Below, in pieces: positions 1-10,922 of a stretch of 64,000 nt of DNA. Source of the DNA: Begonia masoniana (taxonomy: Eukaryota > Streptophyta > Magnoliopsida > Cucurbitales > Begoniaceae); NCBI GenBank assembly GCA_022432975.1, contig CM039509.1:41388209-41452208 (forward strand). Direction: 5' to 3'. The position numbers and the translations under genes were made by a program. Positions within the stretch are counted from its first letter, which is position 1; every line of letters starts with the position of its first letter. The notes beneath the pieces were generated by a model, which was not told the origin of the DNA, searched no databases, and saw nothing but the letters and a program-made list of their open reading frames with translations.

Positions 1-2062
1 AAACCAGTTTACTTTATCAAATTTTAGTGGATGTTTTATGGATGAAATTGGGGAGCTAGTGATTAGGTTAATAAATGAGTGTGTAAGGGCATGATGGTAA
101 TTTGAGATGTTATTTTGGATAGCGTATTTAATGGAAGGTTTAATGAGGTTTAGCCGCCACTGTTCTCTCATTTTTCCTTTCTCGGTATTCAGCTCAAGCT
201 CAGCAGAGCTCCAGGCGATTTTTCCTCTCCGATCTTCAATCCTCAAACTAGGTAAGTTCTCCCCTTGTTTTCTTGAGATTTTAGTTGCTAGATAGCAGAG
301 AGAGTGCAATGTGTGTATTTTTGATAACGCTGTGAGTGAGTTGAGTTCGAGTTTAGTGTTGAGCCGAGAATGTACGATGACCAGAACTTCCAAACTAGCT
401 CCTTAGGTTTCTAAATGATATAGGATAAGGTTAGTGATGATCTAATCGGTATTCTGCTTATGACATTAGGTGAGCAGGGCTTCTAGAGTAGTTGAAACCG
501 AGCGATTTCAAGGAGACCAGGTAAGTGAAGTATTATGTGTGCCTTCGGGCCTACATCACAAAACAGTAGGTTTATGCATGTTTGAGTGTTTTCTTTATGT
601 CATGCATCATGTTTTTGAAGAAATACGAAAATGAATTTATATGAAATGTTATGGCAAGGTATGAATAGATTGAAACAGATTAGCTATTAAGGGAAGTAAT
701 CCGCCCCTTAATCGAGTAGAGGATTTATTACTTTGGGAGAACTGATCCCACTCCCAATGGAATTGAGGGATCAGATCAGCTGTTAAGGGAATTAATCTGC
801 CCCTTAATTGAGAAGAGGATGTATGACTTTGGGAAAGTTGATCCACCTCCCAATGGAACCGAGGGATCATATCAGTGAATGAACGAAATTGCAACTGAGT
901 TGTGAAAGTAGAAACTGCATGATTAAGTTTTATGTTTCAATATTCCATTTCATTTGCTTTACTTACTTAGCATTAGGCTAATAGATGAGTTTTGTGATGT
1001 AGGTGTGGAGGTAACTACGGGAGAATTCTCTGAATTTACTGAGGAATAGGCGAAGCTGTTGGATTACATTATTGCCACGGTTTTGTGTTCTGATGAGGCA
1101 GTTTAACACTTGTCTGTAGGTGAAGTTTCAGTAGTTATTTGATGTTTTGATACCCTTGGGAATTTCTTTTTTGCCAAAGAAAACGTGATTTAAATGTAGT
1201 TGGAGTTTGTTATTTCCAAAGTTATGTCGAGGATACAGATGTTGTTCTTTTGTTAATGGTTATTTGTTGAATGTCAGACGTTATTTAGGGTCAGGTTGTT
1301 TTGAATGTTTTGAGTGAAACTTGTAAGTTCAACCATTGGTGAATGAAGTTCACCGGTGGATGTGAGATAAACTCGATCGGATGAAGGAAATCATCCGGCT
1401 GACGTCACCGGTAAATGTGAGATAAAGTCGATTGGAAGAAGGAAATCATCCGGCTGACGTCACCGGTGGATGCGAGATTTAGTCTTTCGGGTGAAGGAAA
1501 TCATCTGGCTGACGTCATCGGTAGATGTAGGAATACTTTTGTCGTCTTATGACCGGTGGTTGCGAGCAATGGGTTTTTGCCACTTAGTGACCGGGCGATG
1601 TATTCAGTTTTGTTTTGTCTTGTGAAGGAAAAATGGACTTTGTCGTTTAGTCACCGGTGGACGTCATTTGTTAAATCCGCCGGATGACGTAGCCAAAGTT
1701 TTTGTCTTTTTGTCACCGGAAGAAGCCTTCTGTTTTCTGTTTCAGTCTCTTCCGTTGACTTTGCTCAGCGGCAGATACGTTTGACTTCTGTAACTTTTCA
1801 AGTATTTCACGATTAAACCTTTACTTTCTTTGGTCGATTATTTTTTTTAATATTCCAACCGATTATTCAAACATTGTTTTTATAGTTTTGTTTAACTCTA
1901 TTTTTGCTTAAATGATTTGCGCTGCAAGTCTTTAAATGTTTTGAAGTTTTAGAAAATGTCAAATTTTGACTTTCGAGCGAAGTTTTAAATTTAGTCCAAA
2001 GTTTCTTAGTTATGTTCGAGCTATGAGTAACGAAACGGATTTATATAATTCGGGGTGTTACA
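1..2062 (+). mobile_element. 5' LTR of Ty3/gypsy element E1 (first ~20 bp outside window)
   Basis: This stretch matches 10943-13038 almost base for base, so it is the left LTR of the element whose right LTR is 10923-13038. The first ~20 bases (TGTAACACCCGG...) lie outside the window. It ends GTGTTACA and is followed directly by a tRNA primer-binding site. Inside it are donor-like GTAAGT at 252 and 521, a GGGCCTACATCAC block near 548, an acceptor-like TGATGTAGGTG near 1003, two imperfect ~110-bp direct repeats at about 675-875, and a short-repeat zone at about 1340-1740. That zone holds TGACGTCA at 1400, 1455 and 1510 and TTTGTCGTTTAG at 1639. The left TSD cannot be seen. Confidence 0.93.
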
Positions 2063-2065
2063 GTA

Positions 2066-2078
2066 TGGTATCAGAGAC
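2066..2078 (+). other. Primer-binding site of E1 (initiator-Met tRNA)
   Basis: TGGTATCAGAGAC begins three bases after the LTR end. This is the usual plant LTR-retrotransposon site complementary to the 3' end of initiator methionine tRNA, with one departure from the TGGTATCAGAGCC form seen elsewhere in the window. Confidence 0.88.
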
Positions 2079-2146
2079 ATGTCAGTTAAACCGTTCAAAA
2101 GATTACTCATCAGTGCCAATCGTTGCATGGAAGTACTTCAATAATT

Positions 2147-2206
2147 GTAAGTGTTTATGTTAACCCTTGCTATTAGATACTTAAGAGTGTAATTAACCCT
2201 GTACAG
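2147..2206 (+). other. Possible short intron in the E1 leader
   Basis: A GTAAGT at 2147 and a TGTACAG ending at 2206 bracket a T-rich 60-bp stretch between the primer-binding site and the gag ATG at 2219. The same arrangement, ACTGTAAGT then a T-rich run then CAG or TAG, recurs in the other gypsy-type leaders here at 44994-45070 and 48862 onward, in decayed form at about 16777-16833, and as a donor alone at 57446. Whether it is spliced is inference; 60 bp is near the lower limit for plant introns. Confidence 0.35.
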
Positions 2207-2218
2207 GAATTTAGTACA

Positions 2219-5200
2219 ATGGCCAGACGCCCAGGAAGACCCAGAGTGCCAAGGGAAATGCCAAACTTGAGGAGTGAGGAGGAACCTAGTGTTATTAGAC
2301 AGCTGACAGATTTGGTACGTCAGCAGACAGAGTTAGTACGTCAACAGTCCGATAAGTTAGGAGTGTTGCTGAACCGAGAGGTGCAAGGGAGTGCCAACTC
2401 GGGTTCTAGCAGTGAATATTCAGGAGACCGATTCTGGAGGCTTCAGCCGCCCACGTTTGATGGAAAATCATCTAACCCAATTGTTGCTGAAGAGTGGTTG
2501 AGGAAGATCAAAAGCATGTTCCGATGTGCCAACGTCGGAGAAGGAGACAAGGTCACTCTGGCGACGTTTCATTTTGCTGGGGATGCCCAACTTTTGTGGG
2601 AGACAATTGAGACCACCACTAATATTCTGATTATGACTTGGTCTCAGTTTAAAGACATCTTCTTTGAAAAGTATTTTAATAGCACCATCCAGGCCACAAA
2701 GAAGGTGGAGTTCCTGAACCTGAAGCAGTCAGGATCTGTGGCTGAGTACGTCAGACAATTTGAATCTCTGTCCAGGTTCGTTGGACACCTTGTTCACAAG
2801 AATGAAGATAAGGTGTTTCTATTCATGCAAGGACTGAAGCCTAACATGTATAGAGGGGTCAAGTTTTCGGGTTTTAAAGGCTTGCCTTTCAGTGAAGTTG
2901 TGTCCACAGCCTTTGAGGTGGAGGAAGCCAAAATGAAATGTTCTGGACCGAAGGAAGCCCCGCAAAAGTTCGTCCAACCCCAACAACAGAGAGGAATGAA
3001 GAGGCCAAATGAAGGCAAGAGTAGCCAAGGATCAGGGAGGAAGGTACCGGATAACAAGAAGTATCCCCAGTGCCCGAAGTGTCTGAAAAGTCACCTGGGT
3101 GAATGCAGGTTTGGTTCGGGAAAGTGTTTCAATTGCGAAGAAATTGGACACGTATTCAGGGATTGCCCGAGGCCCAGGGTCACGCGGTGTTTCAACTGTG
3201 GCAAAGTTGGTCATCTTAACAGGGACTGCCTGGTCTTAAAGAATAGCCCTGCTATGATAAAGCCAAGGATATTCTCCATGGTGGAGTCGGGCGATGATGA
3301 ACAGCCTGTTGTTGTGTCAGGTACTATACTGATCAACTCTTTACCCGCTTTTACATTGATAGATTCTGGTGCAACACATTCATTCATAGCATCGACGTTT
3401 GCTGATAAGTTAGATGTAAAGCTTACCCCTACTGAGCATGTGTTTAATGTTACCTTACCCTCTGGTGAACGCATGCACTCTAACCAAGTGATACCTGGTA
3501 GTGTTGTATTAGTAGGAAACATGAATTTGCCTGCCGATCTCATTATTATGGACATAATGGGATTTGATGTAATCCTAGGAATGGATTGGTTGTTTAAGCA
3601 TTATGCCACAATAGATTGTAGGACTGGAATTGTCAGTTTTCAACCCCCTGGTGGTTTAAACCTTACCTTCCAAGCTCTGAAGAAGAGTAAGGAAATGACT
3701 GTGATGACTTCTGTCGATTGTAGACCCTCCTCATGCAGAGAGTATTCGTGCTTTTTGGCCAATGTTTTAGACACACAACTAATAGAAAAATCAAATGCCA
3801 AAAATGTTTTAGTTGTCCAAGATTTTCTGGAAGTATTCCTAGATGACCTTCCTGGCTTGCCACCAGATAGGAAAATTGAATTTGTTGTGGATGTCTACCC
3901 AGGCGCTGAGTCTGTATCCAAGAATCCATATAGACTAGCACCAACAGAACTTAAGGAATTGAAGAAGCAGTTAGAGGATTTGTTGGAGAAAGGGTTCATA
4001 CGCCCTAACTTTTCACCATGGGGTGCACTTGTCCTTTTCGTCAAAAAGAAAGATGGATCAATGCGTATGTGCATAGACTATAGAGAATTGAATAAGCTAA
4101 CTGTCAAGAACAAGTATCCACTGCCGAGGATTGATGATTTATTTGATCAGCTTAATGGTGCTAGAGTCTTCTCTAAGATTGACCTTAGGTCCGGTTACTA
4201 CCAGTTGAAGATTAAATCTGAAGATATTCCAAAGACTGCTTTTCGCACAAGGTATGGACATTATGAGTTTTTAGTCATGTTCTTCGGATTGACAAATGCA
4301 CCAGCAGCCTTTATGGATCTCATAAATAGAGTGTTTCATGAATTTTTGGATAAATTTGTCATAGTGTTTATCGATGACATTCTGATCTACTCACGAACCA
4401 AGGAGGAGCATGCAAAACACTTAAGCTTGGTGTTAGGATTACTGAGGCAACACCAACTTTATGCCAAGTTTTCTAAGTGTGAGTTTTGGTTGGATCAGGT
4501 TCACTTTTTAGGACATGTCATCTCTGGAGATAGCATATCTGTCGATCCATCCAAAGTTCAAGCAGTCAGGTAGTGGCCCCAACCAAGGAATGCTACGGAT
4601 ATTCGAAGTTTTCTTGGATTAGCAGGATATTATAGAAAATTTATTGAGGGATTTTCGAAGATTGCTACACTCCTTACTAAGCTAACAAGGAAAAATGTGA
4701 AGTATATATGGACTGATGAATGTGAGCATAGTTTTCAGACCTTGAAACAGAAACTTACCAACGCTCCAATTTTGACCCTTCCTGTTGAAAATGGTAAATT
4801 TAGCATTTATTGTGATGCTTCCAAGATTGGTCTTGGATGTGTGTTAATGCAAGATGGTAAGGTAATAGCTTATTCCTCTAGACAGTTGAAAACACATGAA
4901 AAGAATTACCCTACACATGACTTGAGATTAGCTGCAGTAGTATTTGCACTTAAGATTTGGAGGCATTACCTGTATGGATAATCTTGTGAGATATTTTCAG
5001 ATCATAAGAGCCTGAAGTACATTTTCACACAAAAGGAACTAAACATGAGACAATGTCGATGGTTGGAATTTGTAAAGGATTATGATTTTGAGATTAAATA
5101 CCACCCCGGTAAAGCAAATGTTGTGGCAGATGCCTTGAGTAGAGTAACAACATCAACCCCAACTATGGTATTCAATATGCCATTAGCCTTAGAGTCAGAA

Positions 5201-6032
5201 TTCCAAAGGTTTAATCTAGAAGCAGTATCCAGTGTATCAGCTATACTTTCAACCATAACTTTAAAGTCTACTATTCTAGAGAAAATAAAGGAAGCTCAGA
5301 CGAATGATGACGAGTGTATCAAGTACAAATTAAGCATGGAATCTACGAACAAGTTGGACTTTAACTATTCTGCTGATGGAATCCTTAAATTTAGAAATAG
5401 ATGGTTTGTTCCTGCCATCAAAGAACTTCGAGATGAGATTCTTTCTGAAGCACATTCTTCCAAGTTCTCTGTTCACCCTGGAAGTACAAAGATGTACAAA
5501 GATCTTAAACAGCATTATTGGTGGCCAAATATGAAAAGATGTGTGGCAAAGTATCTAGAATCATGTTTGTGCTGTCAGCAGATTAAAGCTAAGCACCAAA
5601 GACCCTCAGGAACATTGCAACCTTTACCAGTTCCTGAATGGAAATGGGAGCAAATAACGATGGACTTTGTTGTGGGATTGCCTAGAACAGCAAAAGGACA
5701 TGATGCAATTTGGGTGATAGTCGACCGTCTAACCAAATCAGCTCACTTCCTGCCAATGAAGATAACATACTCGATGAATCAACTGGCTGAGTTGTATGTG
5801 CATGAAGTTGTTAGACTGCATGGAGTTCCAAGCACCATAGTTTCATACCGAGACTCTAGATTTACATCTAAGTTTTGGAAATGTTTGCACAAGGCTATGG
5901 GAACACAGCTTAGTTTTAGCACAGCTTTCCACCCTCAAACAGATGGACAATCCGAAAGGACTATTCAAACATTAGAGGATATGCTCCGTGCATGTGTATT
6001 AGACTTTCAAGGTTCATGGAGCAAATACTTGT
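2219..6032 (+). pseudogene. gag-pol of E1, Ty3/gypsy chromovirus-like, upstream part
   Basis: One reading frame encodes Gag, two intact CCHC knuckles (about 3125-3166 and 3188-3229), an aspartic protease with a DSGA motif at 3362, reverse transcriptase with the catalytic Asp pair at 4373-4378, RNase H (CDAS at about 4811) and integrase. The frame is broken by TAG at 4571-4573 and TAA at 4979-4981. It is then cut at 6032 in late integrase by a 4.2-kb LTR insertion. The DD35E integrase triad is damaged: Asp codon at 5663, Tyr (TAC) at 5846 where Asp is expected, Glu at 5954; the 36-codon step from 5846 to 5954 fits that spacing. The start ATG at 2219 directly follows the leader. The lineage call (chromovirus, Tekay-like) rests on the C-terminal part at 10217-10887. 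The copy cannot make a functional polyprotein. Confidence 0.93.
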
Positions 6033-6369
6033 TGTGAAGACCCGAAACCGAAACCCGATCGGGGTCCGGGATCGAAGCCGTCACTCCGGGACATTTGCAG
6101 AAAACGGGCACATATTTTTTTTTTAAACTTTATACTTTTAAAACCTTAACAGAGAGTATAAACCTTTTCTGAAAGTGAAACTGGAAAACACCTTTAAGCT
6201 GGATGTGAATAATGGATAATGAGAATAAGACAAAAAGTGAACAGTGACCGGATGACTAAAAGTGTGAACAGTGACCGGATTGGTTAAAAATGTGAACAGT
6301 GACCGGATGACTAAAAATGTGAACAGGGTTCAGCGGTAGAGACTGGATAAAACTGGGCAGAAGAGGTGG

Positions 6370-6559
6370 TGACGTCAACCGGAAGACGAGTGACGTCAGC
6401 CGGAAGACATAGACGGTAACTGAGATCAGATGGGGAGATGACGTCAGCCGGAAGATGGATGACGTTAACCGGAAGATATAAGCATTATACTGGCGGAAAA
6501 CTGGGATGACGTCAGCCGGAAGACATATTTACACTGAGCGGAAGACTTCGGTGACGTCA
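6370..6559. promoter_or_regulatory. Cluster of TGACGTCA palindromes in the solo LTR
   Basis: Five copies of TGACGTCA lie at 6370, 6391, 6439, 6507 and 6552, each followed by (A/G)CCGGAAGA, with a sixth at 8496. TGACGTCA is the palindromic core bound by plant TGA/bZIP factors (established for as-1 and C-box type elements). Regulatory activity here is inference. Similar clusters occur in E1 LTRs and in the solo LTR at 39784-42288. Confidence 0.5.
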
Positions 6560-6580
6560 ACCGGAAGACGGGGTTTTAAA

Positions 6581-8241
6581 CTGGGCGGATGACTGAATTG
6601 ACTGGGGCGGATGACTAAATTGACTTTGACTGGGCGGATGACTGAATTGACTTTGACTGGGCAGATGACTGAATTGACTTTGACTGGGCGGATGACTGAA
6701 TTGACTTTGACTGAATTGACTTTGACTGGGCGGATGACTGAATTGACTTTGACTGGGCGGATGACTGAATTGACTTTGACTGGGCGGATGACTGAATTGA
6801 CTTTGACTGGGCGGATGACTGAATTGACTTTGACTGGGCGGATGACTGAATTGACTTTGACTGGGCGGATGACTGAATTGACTTTGACTGGGCGGATGAC
6901 TGAATTGACTTTGACTGGGCGGATGACTGAATTGACTTTGACTGGGCGGATGACTGAATTGACTTTGACTGGGCGGATGACTGAATTGACTTTGACTGGG
7001 CGGATGACTGAATTGACTTTGACTGGGCGGATGACTGAATTGACTTTGACTGGGCGGATGACTGAATTGACTTTGACTGGGCGGATGACTGAATTGACTT
7101 TGACTGGGCGGATGACTGAATTGACTTTGACTGGGCGGATGACTGAATTGACTTTGACTGGGCGGATGACTGAATTGACTTTGACTGGGCGGATGACTGA
7201 ATTGACTTTGACTGGGCGGATGACTGAATTGACTTTGACTGGGCGGATGACTGAATTGACTTTGACTGGGCGGATGACTGAATTGACTTTGACTGGGCGG
7301 ATGACTGAATTGACTTTGACTGGGCGGATGACTGAATTGACTTTGACTGGGCGGATGACTGAATTGACTTTGACTGGGCGGATGACTGAATTGACTTTGA
7401 CTGGGCGGATGACTGAATTGACTTTGACTGGGCGGATGACTGAATTGACTTTGACTGGGCGGATGACTGAATTGACTTTGACTGGGCGGATGACTGAATT
7501 GACTTTGACTGGGCGGATGACTGAATTGACTTTGACTGGGCGGATGACTGAATTGACTTTGACTGGGCGGATGACTGAATTGACTTTGACTGGGCGGATG
7601 ACTGAATTGACTTTGACTGGGCGGATGACTGAATTGACTTTGACTGGGCGGATGACTGAATTGACTTTGACTGGGCGGATGACTGAATTGACTTTGACTG
7701 GGCGGATGACTGAATTGACTTTGACTGGGCGGATGACTGAATTGACTTTGACTGGGCGGATGACTGAATTGACTTTGACTGGGCGGATGACTGAATTGAC
7801 TTTGACTGGGCGGATGACTGAATTGACTTTGACTGGGCGGATGACTGAATTGACTTTGACTGGGCGGATGACTGAATTGACTTTGACTGGGCGGATGACT
7901 GAATTGACTTTGACTGGGCGGATGACTGAATTGACTTTGACTGGGCGGATGACTGAATTGACTTTGACTGGGCGGATGACTGAATTGACTTTGACTGGGC
8001 GGATGACTGAATTGACTTTGACTGGGCGGATGACTGAATTGACTTTGACTGGGCGGATGACTGAATTGACTTTGACTGGGCGGATGACTGAATTGACTTT
8101 GACTGGGCGGATGACTGAATTGACTTTGACTGGGCGGATGACTGAATTGACTTTGACTGGGCGGATGACTGAATTGACTTTGACTGGGCGGATGACTGAA
8201 TTGACTTTGAAGGCATATAACTGGGCGGATGACTGGCTTGA
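6581..8241. repeat. 27-bp minisatellite, ~60 copies
   Basis: The unit contains TGACTGAATTGACTTTGACT followed by GGGCGGA. The first few units differ slightly (an A at about 6617, GGGCAGA at about 6660, and one partial 15-bp unit near 6705), whereas the units from about 6728 to 8209 look identical. The last unit (to 8241) is degenerate. Because 27 is divisible by three, several frames stay open across the array and give spurious ORFs of about 550 codons with a nine-residue repeat. Each unit holds two TTGACT cores. Confidence 0.97.
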
Positions 8242-10211
8242 CAACATTTAACAGGATGACATATCAACAGAAGACATAACAACAGAAGGCATAAACTTCA
8301 AAGTTTATTAAAACCCGATTTCAAACACAGTTTTAAAACAACATATTCGACAACATGACAGACAACATGACAAAGGTTCGAGAAAAAAAACTGCATAGAT
8401 AGCTCTAAAACCAGAAACTATCAATGCACAGACTAACGGAAAATATTCCAAACAATTCCAGAATACTTCAGAACGAAATTCAACCGGAAGATGGATGACG
8501 TCAACCGGTAGATAAACACTTAAAACAGCAGTGAACGTGATCGGAAGATGCAGTTTTTGAGATAAAACTTGGCAAATTTTAACATAAAGACTTACAGGCA
8601 GGGAACATCAAAACAGGAGGCATGAGGGCTTCAGACCCCCAAACCCGATTTCAAAACAAAGTTTTGAATTCATACTCTACAAATGACGGGAGTTCGAGCA
8701 GACAAACTGCATGGATAGCTCTAAAATTCGTGACTATCCATGCATGACCTGAAAAGGGAGAACTCAAGCAGTTCCAGAATGTTTTCAAAACATTTAAAAT
8801 ATATGGATACAATCTGTCAAATACGGAGGTTTTAAATACATCAACAACAGGACTTATACATTTCAAATTTCCAACAAAACTTTCAAACAAAACACAAGAC
8901 TACAACAGAGTTTTAAAACAGAAACCACAAACATCCAAAAGAGTTTACAAATATGAACTTTACTTTAAAGACTTAAACCTCTACACAGAATTTATCTGAC
9001 TGCAGCAACCATTTCCAATGAGCTCGATCCACCACAATCCATTACTCATCAGCTTGAGGAGCAAGGTCCTCCTCTGGAGTATCCATACCTACAACAGGAG
9101 TTCAACTATGAGCCTAGAGCTCAATAAGAACATGAAATGAAATGCAGTGATGCATGGACTTTTGAAATACGTGAACATTACATTACTTAACATTGCGTTT
9201 CACTGGACAGGAAAGGTATAAGTGGGAGAAGGAGCTGGCGCAACAGGATGTACATGCCACTTTCAGGACATAACAGGAGTACTTGACAGGATGCCAGTCC
9301 TCGTCCACACTTAACCATACATTTTCTTTACAGGATTTTATCTTACTTACTTCAAAACTGTGTACATAAAACGTTTACATGATTTTACAGAAAAACGGGT
9401 ATGCATGGACGGTGCTTGAACCTAAAATAACAGGCAACAAGAATATCACAATAGAGAGTGAAACAAAACCAGACAACTCAGAACTTATTCTAACTTTTCT
9501 ACCCAAAACGAACCGACAGGACTGATACTCCTAGTACCTCCAAGTTGCAGGGCCTTAAGGGCCAACCTACGGCATGAACTTACCTGCTACCCGCGATGCA
9601 GCAAGCTGGAACGCTTCGGGGATGCTCGAACCTGTACATGCACGTTCAGAAAATAAACAAACCGCAAATGCTAACTAGAATTATGTTGAATATGCAGCAA
9701 CGTATTTCAACTCCTTAGAAAACAAACCGATGTGTTTTCATCCAAAAGCAGCGAGTTTTACCAAAATATCACAACCCTAACTTCAACCAAAACTCGCTTT
9801 TAACTTATCCAAAACGTTAGCTTTAACAGATGTCTACCTTTGCTGAGAAAACCGGAAAAATGCTAGAGAAACTAGGCGTGGAAGTTTCGTCTTAATCGCC
9901 TGGCCGAGAGAAAACAGAGGGAGAGAAGATGGAGGAGTGGAAACCTTCACGTAGGAGGTAAGGGAAGGCTTGCCTTCTTCAACAAGACATTGCCATTTGG
10001 CACTTATCCATTGGTTTGCTTCCACCTACCTTAATTACTTCCACATTTACCCTTCCATTATCTTTTAACCTAATTGATTGTTTTGGTTAGTTGGAAATTA
10101 GTTTGGTTCTCCCTTAACATTCCACCATTTCAACCAAAACATACATTGTATTATATTATTTAAAATACGATTCGGGGAGACGGTTACGTGGCAAAAATGC
10201 CGGGTGTTACA
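8242..10211 (-). other. Remainder of the solo LTR, no gene
   Basis: This is LTR sequence between the minisatellite and the insertion edge. Two related stretches near 8300-8430 and 8640-8760 both contain AACCCGATTTCAAA and ATAGCTCTAAAA and look like an internal duplication. On the minus strand the region carries the acceptor-like site (about 9090), the donor-like site (about 9580) and the LTR start TGTAACACCCGG (10211 downward). No supported coding region was found. Confidence 0.6.
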
Positions 10212-10216
10212 CTTGT

Positions 10217-10887
10217 CCTTAGTTGAATTTTCTTATAACAACAGTTTTCAGGCAACAATAGGCATGGCACCATACGAGGCATTGTATGGACGAAAGTGCA
10301 AATCCCAATTGTATTGGGATGAAGTTGGAGAAGCACAATTGATTGGTCCTAACATTGTGCAGTAGACAGTGGAGAAAATTGTTCTTATCCGACAAAGAAT
10401 CTTGACAGCTCAAAGCCGGCAGAAAAGCTATGCAGACAAAAGACGAAGAGAACTGGAATTTGATGTTGGTAATGAAGTTTTCCTTAAGGTGTCACCTTTC
10501 AAAGGAGTTGTGAGATTTGGAAAGAGAGGCAAGTTGAACCCCAGATATATTGGACCTTTCTCAATCTTGAAGAGGATTGGGAAGTCAGCTTATCAACTAC
10601 TGTTACCAGCCTCTTTAGAGGGAATCCATAATGTGTTTCATGTTTCCATGCTGAAGAAGTGTGTTAGAGATCTATCTCAAGTTGTGGAACCGCAGAGTAT
10701 TGAAATCCATCCTACTCTTACCTATGAGGAGAAACCAGTAAGAATCCTGGATTATGCAGTAAAGGTATTGCGCAACAAAGAGGTTCCACTAGTGAAAGTC
10801 TTGTGGCACAACCAGAATATAGAGAAGACAACTTGGGAGCGCCAGCAAGACATGATGGACCAGCATCCAGAGTTATTCAGGTACTGA
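10217..10887 (+). pseudogene. gag-pol of E1, integrase C-terminus and chromodomain-like tail
   Basis: The frame interrupted at 6032 resumes exactly here after the second CTTGT. It encodes the end of the integrase core (MAPYEALYGRK), the GPF-type C-terminal domain (PRYIGPFSILKRIG) and a chromodomain-like tail (VKVLWHNQNIEKTTWE) ending at TGA 10885-10887. A third nonsense codon, TAG, lies at 10363-10365. The tail is typical of Tekay-like chromoviruses, in which it is thought to guide integration into heterochromatin. A polypurine tract and the 3' LTR follow within 40 bp. Confidence 0.9.
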
Positions 10888-10910
10888 ATTTTGAGGACAA
10901 AATTCTTTTA

Positions 10911-10922
10911 AGGAGGGTAGAT
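10911..10922 (+). other. Polypurine tract of E1
   Basis: AGGAGGGTAGAT abuts the LTR start TGTAACACCC. The preceding words TTTTGAGGACAAAATT and the purine tract are repeated before the LTRs at 20769, 22351, 46015 and 49880, marking the plus-strand priming site of this group. Confidence 0.85.

Larger units (their letters stand above)
6033..10211 (-). mobile_element. Reverse-oriented solo LTR, 4.18 kb, inserted in E1 integrase
   Basis: The segment begins TGTGAAGACCC, ends GGGTGTTACA and is flanked by the 5-bp duplication CTTGT (6028-6032 and 10212-10216). Removing it and one CTTGT restores the E1 frame. On the minus strand it starts TGTAACACCCGG like the other gypsy LTRs, and it carries the module order seen in them: a donor-like AGGTAAGT and a GGCCCT block (plus-strand about 9540-9590), then an acceptor-like TGTAGGT (about 9090). 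No internal domain or second LTR is present, so a solo LTR left by LTR-LTR recombination is the simplest reading. It resembles the LTR at 54840-57356. Its size is inflated by a 27-bp tandem array. Confidence 0.85.

Noticed and set aside
3032..3944. Minus-strand ORFs of 60-114 codons inside E1 gag-pol
   Set aside because: They are antisense shadows of a clear coding frame.
6529..8282. Three overlapping ORFs of about 546-572 codons with nine-residue repeats
   Set aside because: They exist because the 27-bp period is a multiple of three and the unit lacks stops in those frames; they lie in an LTR, on both strands.
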